Positions 1 to 7,058 of a stretch of DNA of 21,285 nucleotides are shown piece after piece (within the stretch, counting starts at the first letter, position 1; every line of letters starts with the position of its first letter). The position numbers were made by a program, and so were the translations under genes. The notes under the pieces were generated by a model. That model was not told the origin of the DNA and did not search any database. It saw nothing but the letters and a program-made list of their open reading frames with translations. Source of the DNA: Bacillota bacterium. Its GTDB lineage: Bacteria; Bacillota_A; Clostridia; Clostridiales; Clostridiaceae. Where the stretch lies: the NCBI GenBank assembly GCA_021837545.1, contig JAKBFR010000034.1, positions 1 through 21,285 of the forward strand, given 5' to 3'.

Positions 1-1
1 A

Positions 2-403
2 TGCCCAAAGAGAGCATTAAAGGGTGGTTATATACTTAAAGATTCTAAGAAAGAAACTCCAGATGTACTTCTTATGGCATCCGGTTCAGAAGTAGAATTA
101 ATATTTAAAGCTGCTGATCAATTAAAATCTAAAGGAATAGACGCAAGAGTTATAAGTATGCCATCATTCGAGTTATTCGAAGCACAAGATGAAGCTTATA
201 AAGAATCAGTTATGCCAAATAAAGTAAGAGCTAGAGTTGCTGTTGAAGCATTAACATCATTTGGATGGCATAAATATATAGGTCTTGATGGAGATGTTAT
301 TTCATTAGATACTTTCGGAGCATCAGGAAATGCAGAAACTTTATTTAAACAATTTGGATTCACTGTAGAAAATGTTGTAAATAAAGCAATGAATTTAGTT
401 TAA
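2..403 (+). CDS. tkt: Transketolase, C-terminal part (5' end outside the window)
   Basis: The open frame enters from the left edge (codon phase begins at base 2) and runs 133 codons to TAA. It carries the transketolase C-terminal domain: a GGYIL stretch, then LLMASGSEVEL, the typical start of this domain, then a VISMPSFELFEAQ segment and the ending GLDGDVISLDTFGASGNAETLFKQFGF, where the FGASG motif is diagnostic. Transketolase is a cytosolic thiamine-diphosphate enzyme that moves two-carbon units between pentose-phosphate sugars. Its TPP and PYR domains lie upstream of the window. The internal ATG at 74 is not the true start, because homologous sequence continues upstream of it. The next genes also look sugar-related, but I see no operon proof across the 294-bp gap. 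Confidence 0.93.
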   Translation, partial: CPKRALKGGYILKDSKKETPDVLLMASGSEVELIFKAADQLKSKGIDARVISMPSFELFEAQDEAYKESVMPNKVRARVAVEALTSFGWHKYIGLDGDVISLDTFGASGNAETLFKQFGFTVENVVNKAMNLV

Positions 404-697
404 CTAATACTCTAAAATGGTATTCATCTGAGATGTGCTGTTTTAACTTCTATACTAAAGAGATGGGAGTGTTAGAACAACTAGACATCAAATAAAAGTT
501 TAATACTTAATCTATGAATATATAAGAGCTAGATTTTCTTTTTCTAAAGTAAAACTAAAACCTATAAGAAAAGATATGTAAAATCAAAAAAAGTGTGTGC
601 AATAATAAATAAAAAAGTTAGAAATAGAAAAATAGAATTTAGGTTGAAGTATATTCGTAGATTTTGTTAATGAAATATGTGAGAAGGGATGATCAAT
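404..697. other. Intergenic region, transketolase to DUF4867 gene
   Basis: This is AT-rich non-coding DNA. I see only a 5-bp AATAC/GTATT hairpin just after the transketolase stop, with no T-run, and a diffuse TTTTCTT/AAGAAAA inverted repeat around 535-575. Bases 583-612 (AAAAAAAGTGTGTGC and following) faintly resemble the GTGC-hairpin repeat found at 1310 and 5720, but too weakly to call. There is no convincing terminator or sigma-A promoter. Confidence 0.4.
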
Positions 698-1318
698 ATG
701 GTTATTAAAAGTGTTATTGATAAAGAGTTTAGAAAATATGGACAAGTTTTAAAAAATTATGATTGCTCTGAGATAATTCAAAAGATGGAAAGTACACCAC
801 TTCCAAGCGGTGTAATATATGAACCATCTATAAAAGAATTGGAAGACTTAAAAATTTCTGAAGATTTAAGAATAAGAGAGTTTGGTGAATTGCCAATTCA
901 AATAGGATATTGTAACGGTAATAATTATTTGTTAAATGCAGTTGAGTATCATCGTTCATCTGAAATAAATATAGCAGTAACAGATCTTATTTTGCTTATA
1001 GGTTGTCAGCAAGATATTGAAGACGATTACTCATATGATACTTCAAAAATAGAAGCATTTATGGTTCCAGCTGGCACCATAATAGAAGTATATGCAACTA
1101 CGCTACATTATGCGCCTTGCAATGCAAATGAAAATGGATTTAAATGTGTTGTTGTTTTGCCAAGAGATACTAATTTATCATTGGAAAATAATATTGAAAA
1201 AATTGGCGAAGATGCATTACTATTTGCTAGAAATAAATGGTTAATTGGACACAAAGATACTGACTTGGGTGAGCAAGGAGCATTTATAGGCCTAGTTGGA
1301 GAAAACATACACCTATAA
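698..1318 (+). CDS. DUF4867 family protein
   Basis: The product has 206 residues from the ATG at 698. I prefer this to the in-frame ATG at 689, because GAAGGG at 684-688 abuts 689 but sits at normal spacing from 698. There is no signal peptide or membrane segment, so it is probably cytosolic. The sequence, with SVIDKEFRKYGQVL near the N-terminus, LPIQIGYCNGNN in the middle and EAFMVPAGTIIEVYATTLHYAPC later, fits the DUF4867 family; the latter half looks like a cupin-type beta-sandwich. Proteins of this family often sit beside sugar isomerases, as here (isomerase gene 220 bp downstream, same strand). A role in sugar binding, epimerisation or regulation is inference only. The last two codons and stop lie inside a dispersed repeat (1310-1356). 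Confidence 0.75.
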   Translation: MVIKSVIDKEFRKYGQVLKNYDCSEIIQKMESTPLPSGVIYEPSIKELEDLKISEDLRIREFGELPIQIGYCNGNNYLLNAVEYHRSSEINIAVTDLILLIGCQQDIEDDYSYDTSKIEAFMVPAGTIIEVYATTLHYAPCNANENGFKCVVVLPRDTNLSLENNIEKIGEDALLFARNKWLIGHKDTDLGEQGAFIGLVGENIHL

Positions 1319-1356
1319 AAAGAGTGCGAAGCACAATAAGAATCATTTCACCTATA
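1310..1356 (-). repeat. Inverted copy of the GTGC-hairpin dispersed repeat
   Basis: Read on the minus strand this begins TAGGTGAAA, then ATTCTT, ATTGTGCTTCGCAC and a T-rich tail ending ATAGGTG. It aligns over about 45 bases with the plus-strand copy at 5732-5776 (same TAGGTGAAA, ATTCTT, ATTGTGCT.nGCAC, T-run order, one-base indels). The unit is bounded by an 11-bp direct repeat, CACCTATAAAA, at 1310-1320 and 1350-1360. It overlaps the stop codon of the DUF4867 gene. Confidence 0.7.
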
Positions 1357-1400
1357 AAACTTATCATGAAAATAGTAAACTAAATAAGTTTATGAGAATA

Positions 1401-1438
1401 TTTCAATAAATTAATTTGTGTAAATTAGTTTATTGAAA
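1401..1438. promoter_or_regulatory. 17-bp stem-loop upstream of the isomerase gene
   Basis: The arms TTTCAATAAATTAATTT (1401-1417) and AAATTAGTTTATTGAAA (1422-1438) pair fully with one G-U, around a GTGT loop. No T-run follows on either strand, so it is unlikely to be an intrinsic terminator. It could be an operator for a sugar-responsive regulator or an mRNA processing/stability hairpin between the DUF4867 and isomerase cistrons. Confidence 0.5.
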
Positions 1439-1538
1439 ACATATTAATTATAAAAAAAATTCAAATTTTGTGTGTATAAGAACTTTATAAATTAATAAAA
1501 AGTATATTAAAAAAATAAAATAAATGGAGGAATTAAAA

Positions 1539-3023
1539 ATGAAGAATATACCAGAAATAAAATTAGGAATTGTTGCAGTAAGTAGAGATTGTTTCCCAAT
1601 GGAGTTATCAGTTAATAGAAGAAAGGCTGTAGTAGAAGCTTATAAAAAATCTAATGGGGATATTTATGAATGTCCAACAGCTATTGAAAATGAAAAGCAT
1701 ATGGAAAAAGCATTGGCAGAAGTCAAAGAAGCTGGTGTAAATGCATTAGTAGTATTCCTTGGAAACTTTGGACCAGAAACTGCTGAAACTTTACTTGCTA
1801 AAAAATTTGATGGACCTGTAATGTTTGTTGCAGCAGCTGAAGAAACTGGAGATAACTTAATTAATGGTCGTGGAGATGCATATTGTGGAATGCTTAATGC
1901 AAGTTATAATTTAGCACTTCGTAATATAAAAGCATATATTCCTGAATATCCAGTTGGAACAGCAACAGAAGTTGCAGATATGATTTCTGAATTTGTACCA
2001 GTTGCTACTGCATTACTTGGAATACAAAACCTAAAGATTATCTCATTTGGACCTCGTCCACAAGACTTTTTAGCTTGTAATGCACCTATTAAACAATTAT
2101 ATAACTTAGGTGTTGAAATAGAAGAAAACTCAGAACTTGATTTATATGCTACATTTAATGAACATGCAAATGATCCAAGAATTCCAGATGTAATTGCTAG
2201 TATGGAAAAAGAACTAGGTGAAGGAAATAAAATGCCTGGTATCCTACCAAAACTTGCACAATATGAAATTACATTATTAGATTGGATGGAAGAACATAAA
2301 GGTTCAAGAGAATATGTTGTATTTGCAAATAAATGTTGGCCATCATTCCAAACACAATTTGGATTTGTACCTTGTTATGTAAATAGTCGTTTAACAGCAA
2401 TGGGAATTCCAGTATCATGCGAAGTTGATATTTATGGTGCATTAAGTGAATATATTGGAACTTGTATAAGCAAAGATGTTGTTACTTTACTTGATATTAA
2501 TAATTCAGTACCAGCTGATATGTACGACAGTGAAATTAAAGGCAAATTTGATTATACATTAAAAGATACATTTATGGGATTCCACTGTGGTAATACAGCA
2601 GCTTGTAAACTATCATCTTGTACTATGAAAAATCAAATGATTATGGCAAGAGCATTAGAACCAAATGTAGAACCAAATATAACTAGAGGAACACTTGAAG
2701 GCGATATTATTCCAGGAGATATTACATTCTTCCGTCTACAAAGCAATGCAGATGCAGAATTAACAGCTTATGTAGCTCAAGGTGAAGTTCTACCAGTCGC
2801 AACACGTTCATTTGGAGCTATTGGTATTTTCGCAATTCCTGAAATGGGAAGATTCTACCGTCATGTACTAATAGAAAAGAGATATCCACATCATGGAGCA
2901 GTTGCATTTGGACACCATGGAAAAGCAATTTACAATTTGTTTAGATATCTAGGTGTTAAGGAATTTGGATTTAATCAACCTAAAGGAATGCTTTATAAAA
3001 CAGAAAATCCTTTTGAAAAATAA
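1539..3023 (+). CDS. L-fucose/L-arabinose isomerase family protein
   Basis: The product has 494 residues. The start is placed at the ATG at 1539, because GGAGG at 1526-1530 lies 8 bases upstream; the ATG at 1524 overlaps that ribosome binding site. Features fitting the fucose/arabinose isomerase fold are the N-terminal KLGIVAVSRDCFP, a Rossmann-like VNALVVFLGNFGPETA stretch, ISFGPRPQDFLACNAP, then PVSCEVDIYGALSEYIG and TLLDINNSVPAD, which should supply acidic metal ligands, and a late His-rich HHGAVAFGHHG. Such enzymes interconvert aldoses and ketoses using Mn2+. Length is close to arabinose-isomerase-like members and shorter than classical FucI (about 590). The substrate cannot be told from sequence; L-fucose, D-arabinose or another pentose are possible. 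With DUF4867 and transketolase beside it, a pentose-feeding role is plausible. Confidence 0.82.
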   Translation: MKNIPEIKLGIVAVSRDCFPMELSVNRRKAVVEAYKKSNGDIYECPTAIENEKHMEKALAEVKEAGVNALVVFLGNFGPETAETLLAKKFDGPVMFVAAAEETGDNLINGRGDAYCGMLNASYNLALRNIKAYIPEYPVGTATEVADMISEFVPVATALLGIQNLKIISFGPRPQDFLACNAPIKQLYNLGVEIEENSELDLYATFNEHANDPRIPDVIASMEKELGEGNKMPGILPKLAQYEITLLDWMEEHKGSREYVVFANKCWPSFQTQFGFVPCYVNSRLTAMGIPVSCEVDIYGALSEYIGTCISKDVVTLLDINNSVPADMYDSEIKGKFDYTLKDTFMGFHCGNTAACKLSSCTMKNQMIMARALEPNVEPNITRGTLEGDIIPGDITFFRLQSNADAELTAYVAQGEVLPVATRSFGAIGIFAIPEMGRFYRHVLIEKRYPHHGAVAFGHHGKAIYNLFRYLGVKEFGFNQPKGMLYKTENPFEK

Positions 3024-3046
3024 TAAGAGTATTTAAAGTTTAAATA

Positions 3047-3096
3047 AGTTGGGTAAGTGAGTTAGTATATATTTAACTTTCTTGCCTAACTTTTAA
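3047..3096 (+). terminator. Intrinsic terminator after the isomerase gene
   Basis: AGTTGGGTAAG (3047-3057) pairs with CTTGCCTAACT (3081-3091) with two G-U pairs. The stem extends inward through GAGTTA with TTAACTT around an A/T loop, and TTTT follows. It sits 24 bases after the isomerase stop codon. Confidence 0.75.
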
Positions 3097-3223
3097 TTGT
3101 TGTTTAATAATTAAAAGTAATATAAAAAATTATGATAGAGTTAAAGATAATATGTTTAATTATCTGAATAGTAAAAATATTTACTTTGGAAAATAAATCA
3201 AGTTAAATTGATTACAAAGTTTA

Positions 3224-3253
3224 TTGACAATATTAGCATTAATATATTATAAT
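3224..3253 (+). promoter_or_regulatory. Sigma-A-type promoter of the ABC transporter operon
   Basis: A perfect TTGACA (3224-3229) and TATAAT (3248-3253) are separated by 18 bases. The expected start of transcription is near 3260, giving a leader of about 150 nt before the lipoprotein gene. This is the best promoter in the window. Confidence 0.82.
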
Positions 3254-3271
3254 TCAATGAGTAGAACAATG

Positions 3272-3305
3272 GAGTTCATTATTTTTAGGGATAATGAACT
3301 CTTTT
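3272..3305 (+). promoter_or_regulatory. 11-bp inverted repeat in the transporter leader (attenuator or operator)
   Basis: GAGTTCATTAT (3272-3282) and ATAATGAACTC (3291-3301) form a perfect stem with an 8-base loop, followed by TTTT. It lies about 12-45 nt after the predicted transcription start. It could be a leader terminator (attenuator) or a dimeric repressor site. The rest of the 3024-3409 intergenic region holds the terminator above, the promoter, and no other feature I can name. I did not find T-box or riboswitch hallmarks. Confidence 0.55.
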
Positions 3306-3409
3306 GGTATAATAAAAACGTAAAAGTTACAATATAGAAGTATAAAGCAGATATGATGTTTTGACTCAAAAAACTTGTAATTTAAATATTAATTTAGGGG
3401 GAATAAATA

Positions 3410-4180
3410 ATGAATAAAAAATCATTAGTAGGAATTCTATTAACATCAGTAATGGCAATTAGTTTAATAACAGGATGTGGGGCAGCAAAAGGTGGAAATG
3501 AAAATAAAAAATATATAATTGCATGTGATGCAAAATACGCACCATTTTCTTTTGAAGAAGATGGAAAGTATAAAGGTATTGATGTAGAAGTTTTAGATGC
3601 AATTGCAAAAGAAGAAAAATTTGAATATGAATTAAAGCCAATGGACTTTGAAGGGATTATTCCAGGACTTACAGCTAACCAAATAGATGGTGCTATTGCT
3701 GGAATGAGCATTACAGATGAAAGAAAAAAATCTTTAGATTTTTCTGATGGATATTTTGTTTCAGGATTATCATTAGTTGTTAATAAAGATAATACTGACA
3801 TTAAAGGCGAAGCAGATTTAAAGGGTAAAAGTGCTTCGATAAAAAAAGGAACAGCTGGATCTAAATTTGCAGAAGATAACAAAGATAAATATGGATTAAC
3901 TTTAAATTATTTTAGTGATTCTCCATCAATGTTCCAAGCAGTTGAAAATAAAAACTGTGATTTCTTGTTAGAAGATTATCCAGTTATTGCATACAAAATC
4001 AAAGTTGATAGTGGTGCAAAATTAAAGCTTGCTGGTGAAAAGTTAACAAATGTTGATTATGGATTTGCAGTTAAAAAGGGAGTAAATCAAGAGTTATTAC
4101 AAAAATTTAATGATGGACTTAAGAAAATAAAAGAAAATGGAAAATATGACGAAATCGTAGGACAATATATCGCAAAATAG
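3410..4180 (+). CDS. glnH: Amino-acid (glutamine-type) ABC transporter substrate-binding lipoprotein
   Basis: The product has 256 residues; a strong AGGGGGA ribosome binding site precedes the start. A lipoprotein signal peptide (MNKKSLVGILL... lipobox LITGC, lipidated Cys23) anchors it outside the membrane. The mature part is a family-3 periplasmic-binding-protein fold: YAPFSFEEDGKYKGIDVEVL, FEGIIPGLTANQIDGAIAGM and SITDERKKSLDFSDGY (its Arg normally grips the substrate carboxylate), and later LLEDYPV, whose Asp normally contacts the amino group. These blocks resemble glutamine-binding domains of Gram-positive GlnP/GlnH systems. Glutamine is therefore the favoured substrate, but other polar amino acids cannot be excluded. 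It is the first gene of a three-gene operon. Confidence 0.88.
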   Translation: MNKKSLVGILLTSVMAISLITGCGAAKGGNENKKYIIACDAKYAPFSFEEDGKYKGIDVEVLDAIAKEEKFEYELKPMDFEGIIPGLTANQIDGAIAGMSITDERKKSLDFSDGYFVSGLSLVVNKDNTDIKGEADLKGKSASIKKGTAGSKFAEDNKDKYGLTLNYFSDSPSMFQAVENKNCDFLLEDYPVIAYKIKVDSGAKLKLAGEKLTNVDYGFAVKKGVNQELLQKFNDGLKKIKENGKYDEIVGQYIAK

Positions 4181-4195
4181 TAAGGAGTAAAAAAC

Positions 4196-4858
4196 ATGCA
4201 AATATTTCAATTGCTAAAAGATAGTTTACCTAGCCTACTAAGTGGGCTAGGAGTAACTATCGAAATTGCAGTAATATCGTTGATATTGGCTGTAATACTA
4301 GGAATTATTTTAGGGGTATTTAGTATAAGTACATCTAAAATATTAAAAACTATATCTACAGTATATATTTATATGGTTCGTGGAACTCCACTTATGATAC
4401 AGGCGTTATTTCTATACTTTGGAGTTGGGCAAGCGTTAAACATAAGATTTGACCCCATGGTAGCAGCTGTAATGGTACTTACAGTAAATGCATCAGCTTA
4501 TATGGCTGAAATATTTAGAGGGGGAATACAAGCTGTTGATAATGGACAAATGGAAGCAGCAAGAAGCTTAGGCCTTGGCTACTATAAAGCAATGAGGAAA
4601 GTTATATTACCACAAGCAATAAAAATAATGATTCCTTCTATATTAAATCAATTTATTGTTACACTAAAGGATACTTCGATTTTATCAGTAATAAGTATAA
4701 GAGAACTTACATTAAGCGGACAAATTATAATTGCAAGAAACTTTCAACCAATGAATATGTATGCAATTGTTGCCTGTATGTACTTAATAATAATCACAAT
4801 GTTAACTTTAGTATCACGTTATGTAGAAAGGAGATTAAGCTATGGTAATAAACGCTAG
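4196..4858 (+). CDS. glnP: Amino-acid ABC transporter permease
   Basis: The product has 220 residues starting 15 bases after the binding-protein stop, with TAAGGAG before the ATG. It is a hydrophobic HisM/GlnP-type permease with about five membrane segments (around 15-40, 50-75, 85-105, 150-175 and 185-210). The EAA loop that docks the ATPase is clear at about residues 120-145 ([20 protein letters not shown]). The His/Glu/Gln permease hallmark [16 protein letters not shown] is also present. It overlaps the ATPase gene by 17 bases, which implies translational coupling. It probably works as a homodimer, since no second permease gene is present. Confidence 0.9.
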   Translation: MQIFQLLKDSLPSLLSGLGVTIEIAVISLILAVILGIILGVFSISTSKILKTISTVYIYMVRGTPLMIQALFLYFGVGQALNIRFDPMVAAVMVLTVNASAYMAEIFRGGIQAVDNGQMEAARSLGLGYYKAMRKVILPQAIKIMIPSILNQFIVTLKDTSILSVISIRELTLSGQIIIARNFQPMNMYAIVACMYLIIITMLTLVSRYVERRLSYGNKR

Positions 4859-5570
4859 TAATCTCAAAAAACGTTATGGAGAATTAGAAGTTCTCAAAGA
4901 TATATCAGTAACTGTAACAGAAGGTGAAGTTCTTTGTATTATAGGACCTTCAGGTTCGGGAAAGAGTACTTTACTAAGGTGTTTAAATGGCTTAGAAGAA
5001 ATTCAATCTGGCAGCATAACTATATTGGGTGAAGAACTTGTAAATAATAAAAATATAAATAAGTTAAGAGAGAATATAGGAATGGTATTTCAATCATTTA
5101 ATTTATTTCCACATTTATCAGTGCTTGAAAATATGATGCTTGCACCTTTAGAATTAAAAAAGATGAATAAAGCTGAAGCTACTGAAAAAGCTCTTAATTT
5201 GTTAGATAAGGTTGGACTAAGAGATAAGAAAGATGTTTACCCAGATACATTATCAGGAGGCCAAAAACAAAGAGTTGCAATCGCTAGAGCTCTTGAAATG
5301 AATCCAAAGATAATGCTATTTGATGAACCAACTTCAGCATTAGATCCTGAAATGGTTGGGGAAGTTCTTAAAGTTATGAAGGATTTAGCACAAGAAGGTA
5401 TGACTATGGTTGTTGTAACTCATGAAATGAACTTCGCTAAAGATGTATCCGATAGAGTTATATTTATGGATCAAGGATATATATTAGAAGAAGGTCCGCC
5501 AGAAGAAATCTTTACAGCACCTACAAGTGATAGATGCAAAGAATTCTTAGACAAAGTAATTAATAATTAA
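4842..5570 (+). CDS. glnQ: Amino-acid ABC transporter ATP-binding protein
   Basis: The product has 242 residues, the usual length for GlnQ/HisP-type ATPases. Walker [10 protein letters not shown] is at 35-43, Q-loop Gln84 in [10 protein letters not shown], signature LSGGQKQR at 137-144, Walker B IMLFDEP with Asp161 and Glu162, D-loop SALDPE and H-loop His194. The family-typical [12 protein letters not shown] stretch marks the polar amino-acid branch. It powers the permease encoded just upstream, with which its start overlaps. All catalytic residues are intact, and a strong terminator follows 23 bases after the stop codon. Confidence 0.93.
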   Translation: MVINASNLKKRYGELEVLKDISVTVTEGEVLCIIGPSGSGKSTLLRCLNGLEEIQSGSITILGEELVNNKNINKLRENIGMVFQSFNLFPHLSVLENMMLAPLELKKMNKAEATEKALNLLDKVGLRDKKDVYPDTLSGGQKQRVAIARALEMNPKIMLFDEPTSALDPEMVGEVLKVMKDLAQEGMTMVVVTHEMNFAKDVSDRVIFMDQGYILEEGPPEEIFTAPTSDRCKEFLDKVINN

Positions 5571-5593
5571 TGAGATACGAAAGAAATAATTAA

Positions 5594-5637
5594 AGATGAA
5601 GATAATCTATGCGAGAGATTATCTTCATCTTTTTTTA
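5594..5637 (+). terminator. Strong intrinsic terminator of the ABC operon
   Basis: AGATGAAGATAATCT (5594-5608) pairs perfectly with AGATTATCTTCATCT (5616-5630) around a 7-base loop, followed by seven T (5631-5637). Confidence 0.95.
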
Positions 5638-5719
5638 TTTGTAATTGCAAGAAAGTATAAGTTCGGAAATTAAAATTTGAATGTAAGAAGCATCTTAAAA
5701 TAAGTAGAACACCTTTTTT

Positions 5720-5815
5720 GAGCACTTTTTTGTAGGTGAAAAATTCTTGATTGTGCTGAGCACTTTTTTTTTATGGGAAAAGTTCTTGATTGTGCTGCGC
5801 ACTTTTTTTGAATGG
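5720..5815 (+). repeat. Tandem GTGC-hairpin repeat array (about 39-bp period)
   Basis: There are two full units, 5739-5776 and 5778-5815, each AAAA(A/G)TTCTTGATTGTGCT then (G/C)(A/C)GCAC, a run of seven to nine T, and (T/A)ATGGG. They are preceded by a partial unit at 5720-5737 (AGCACTTTTTTGTAGGTG). The core GTGC-nnn-GCAC plus T-run looks like a short weak terminator. The array lies between the ABC terminator and the metallophosphoesterase gene. A related copy lies inverted at 1310-1356. Confidence 0.75.
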
Positions 5816-5858
5816 GCATATAATAAATTAAATTAATAGATGAGTATAGGATTGCTGT

Positions 5859-6791
5859 ATGGGTGAACATTGTACAAAAAGTAAAGATTTCATTAAAAGA
5901 ATATTACAAACAGGTAAGATAGTTGAATTTAATGAAGGTTCAAAGATAGTTTTAATAAGTGATTCTCATAGAGGGGATGGAGGATATGCAGATTCTTTAA
6001 GGCAAAATAAAAACATTTATAAAGCTGCACTTGGATTTTATAATAAAAATGGCTATACTTTAATTGAACTAGGTGATGGAGATGAGTTGTGGAAAAACAA
6101 GGATTGTTTAGACATAGCTTATAATTATAAAGATATTTTTAATATATTAAATAAGTTTCATAAAGATGATAGACTATATTTAGTTTTTGGAAATCATGAT
6201 ATAGTTAAATCAAATCCAGAATTTATGAAAAAGCAAGAAAAACTTTTTGAGGCCACAGGCTATGGTTTTGGACGTGAAATGATTAGTCTTTATCGCAATA
6301 TAAAATTTTATGAGGGAGTTATACTTAGATATACGCCTTTAAACAAAGATATAATCGCGTTTCATGGACATCAAGTTGACTTGATTAATTGTGACATGTG
6401 GAAAAGTAGTAGATTTTTAGTTAGATATGTATGGCGATTTCTAGAAGGAATTGCTGGATTCAAAGCTCCTACTAGTCCTGCAAATAATTATAAAAAGGGA
6501 GACAAGATAGACAAAATACTAGGAAAATTGGCAAAAAAAGAAAGGAAAATGATTATTTGTGGACATACACATAATGATATATTTCCAGACCCTGAAGAAG
6601 GGCTTTATTTTAATGATGGATGTTGTGTATTCCCATCATCAGTAACTTGTATTGAAATAACTAATGGAGAAATTTCTTTAGTAAAATGGGAAATAGAAGT
6701 GGGCAAGAAGGAAACATTATATATTAGTAAAAGTATAACAGGAGGCCCTGAAAAAATACGGAAATATTTGGATTTCGCTAGAAAACTTTAG
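5859..6791 (+). CDS. Metallophosphoesterase (calcineurin-like)
   Basis: The product has 310 residues, with no signal peptide or membrane segment. The five metal-binding motifs are in order: SDSHRGD (Asp35, His37), GDGDELW (Asp73), GNHD (Asn112, His113), HGHQ (169-172) and GHTHND (His236, His238). This is a dinuclear-metal phosphoesterase of the calcineurin-like family acting in the cytosol. The DSHRGD and GDELW variants resemble phosphatase or UDP-diacylglucosamine-hydrolase-like members, but the substrate is unknown. The ribosome binding site is modest (AGG about 10 bases before the ATG). A TATAAT at 5819-5824 could be the -10, but no good -35 matches it. The transcript probably continues into the dipeptidase remnant 33 bases downstream. 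Confidence 0.85.
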   Translation: MGEHCTKSKDFIKRILQTGKIVEFNEGSKIVLISDSHRGDGGYADSLRQNKNIYKAALGFYNKNGYTLIELGDGDELWKNKDCLDIAYNYKDIFNILNKFHKDDRLYLVFGNHDIVKSNPEFMKKQEKLFEATGYGFGREMISLYRNIKFYEGVILRYTPLNKDIIAFHGHQVDLINCDMWKSSRFLVRYVWRFLEGIAGFKAPTSPANNYKKGDKIDKILGKLAKKERKMIICGHTHNDIFPDPEEGLYFNDGCCVFPSSVTCIEITNGEISLVKWEIEVGKKETLYISKSITGGPEKIRKYLDFARKL

Positions 6792-6824
6792 TAAGAAAAA
6801 CAATTAAGACATAGGAGAGCAAAC

Positions 6825-6953
6825 ATGAAATTTATAGACTTGCATTGTGATACACCAGGTAGAATATTTTATGAAAATTTAGATCTTAAAAATCAATTAT
6901 GTAAGGTTAATTATAAAAATGTAATCAGAGTTTTTGAAGAAACTTTAAAATGA
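6825..6953 (+). pseudogene. Remnant of a membrane-dipeptidase (peptidase M19) gene with internal deletion
   Basis: A 42-codon open frame with a good ribosome binding site (AGGAGAG). The N-terminus MKFIDLHCDTPGRIFYENLD matches the start of clostridial renal-dipeptidase-family enzymes (metal-binding H-x-D in LHCDT), which are normally around 310-320 residues. The last dozen residues, YKNVIRVFEETLK, resemble the C-terminal helix of the same family. The gene therefore seems to have lost about 270 central codons while staying in frame. It lacks the other zinc ligands, so it cannot be an active dipeptidase. It is too short for most gene callers. That it is a relic of an M19 gene is my reading from the family pattern; the C-terminal match is less certain than the N-terminal one. 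Confidence 0.68.
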
Positions 6954-6960
6954 TATAAAA

Positions 6961-6988
6961 TTGACGTTTATAAAGTAAATCATATAAA
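6961..6988 (+). promoter_or_regulatory. Possible promoter of the SDR gene
   Basis: TTGACG (6961-6966) and TATAAA (6983-6988) with 16-base spacing lie about 70 bases before the preferred start of the dehydrogenase gene. The match is moderate only. Confidence 0.4.
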
Positions 6989-7058
6989 ACAAAGTTGAAA
7001 GGTGGTGGACGTTAGTAGAGATTTAATATTTATAATATATTATCTCGCTAAGGCAATT

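Noticed and set aside
1473..1487. 15-base identity TGTATAAGAACTTTA with 18741-18755
   Set aside because: A match of this length is expected by chance in 21 kb of such AT-rich DNA; no surrounding similarity.
3394..3882. Minus-strand 162-codon frame opposite the binding-protein gene
   Set aside because: It is antisense to a clear lipoprotein gene, with no ribosome binding site or recognisable domain; a codon-bias shadow.
5670..5870. Minus-strand 66-codon frame across the repeat array
   Set aside because: Its peptide simply translates the tandem GTGC-hairpin units and poly-A runs; there is no ribosome binding site or domain.
7002..7058. GTG start giving the dehydrogenase 19 extra residues
   Set aside because: Family members start at the residue encoded at 7059, and the extra segment (VDVSRDLIFIIYYL) has no SDR similarity.
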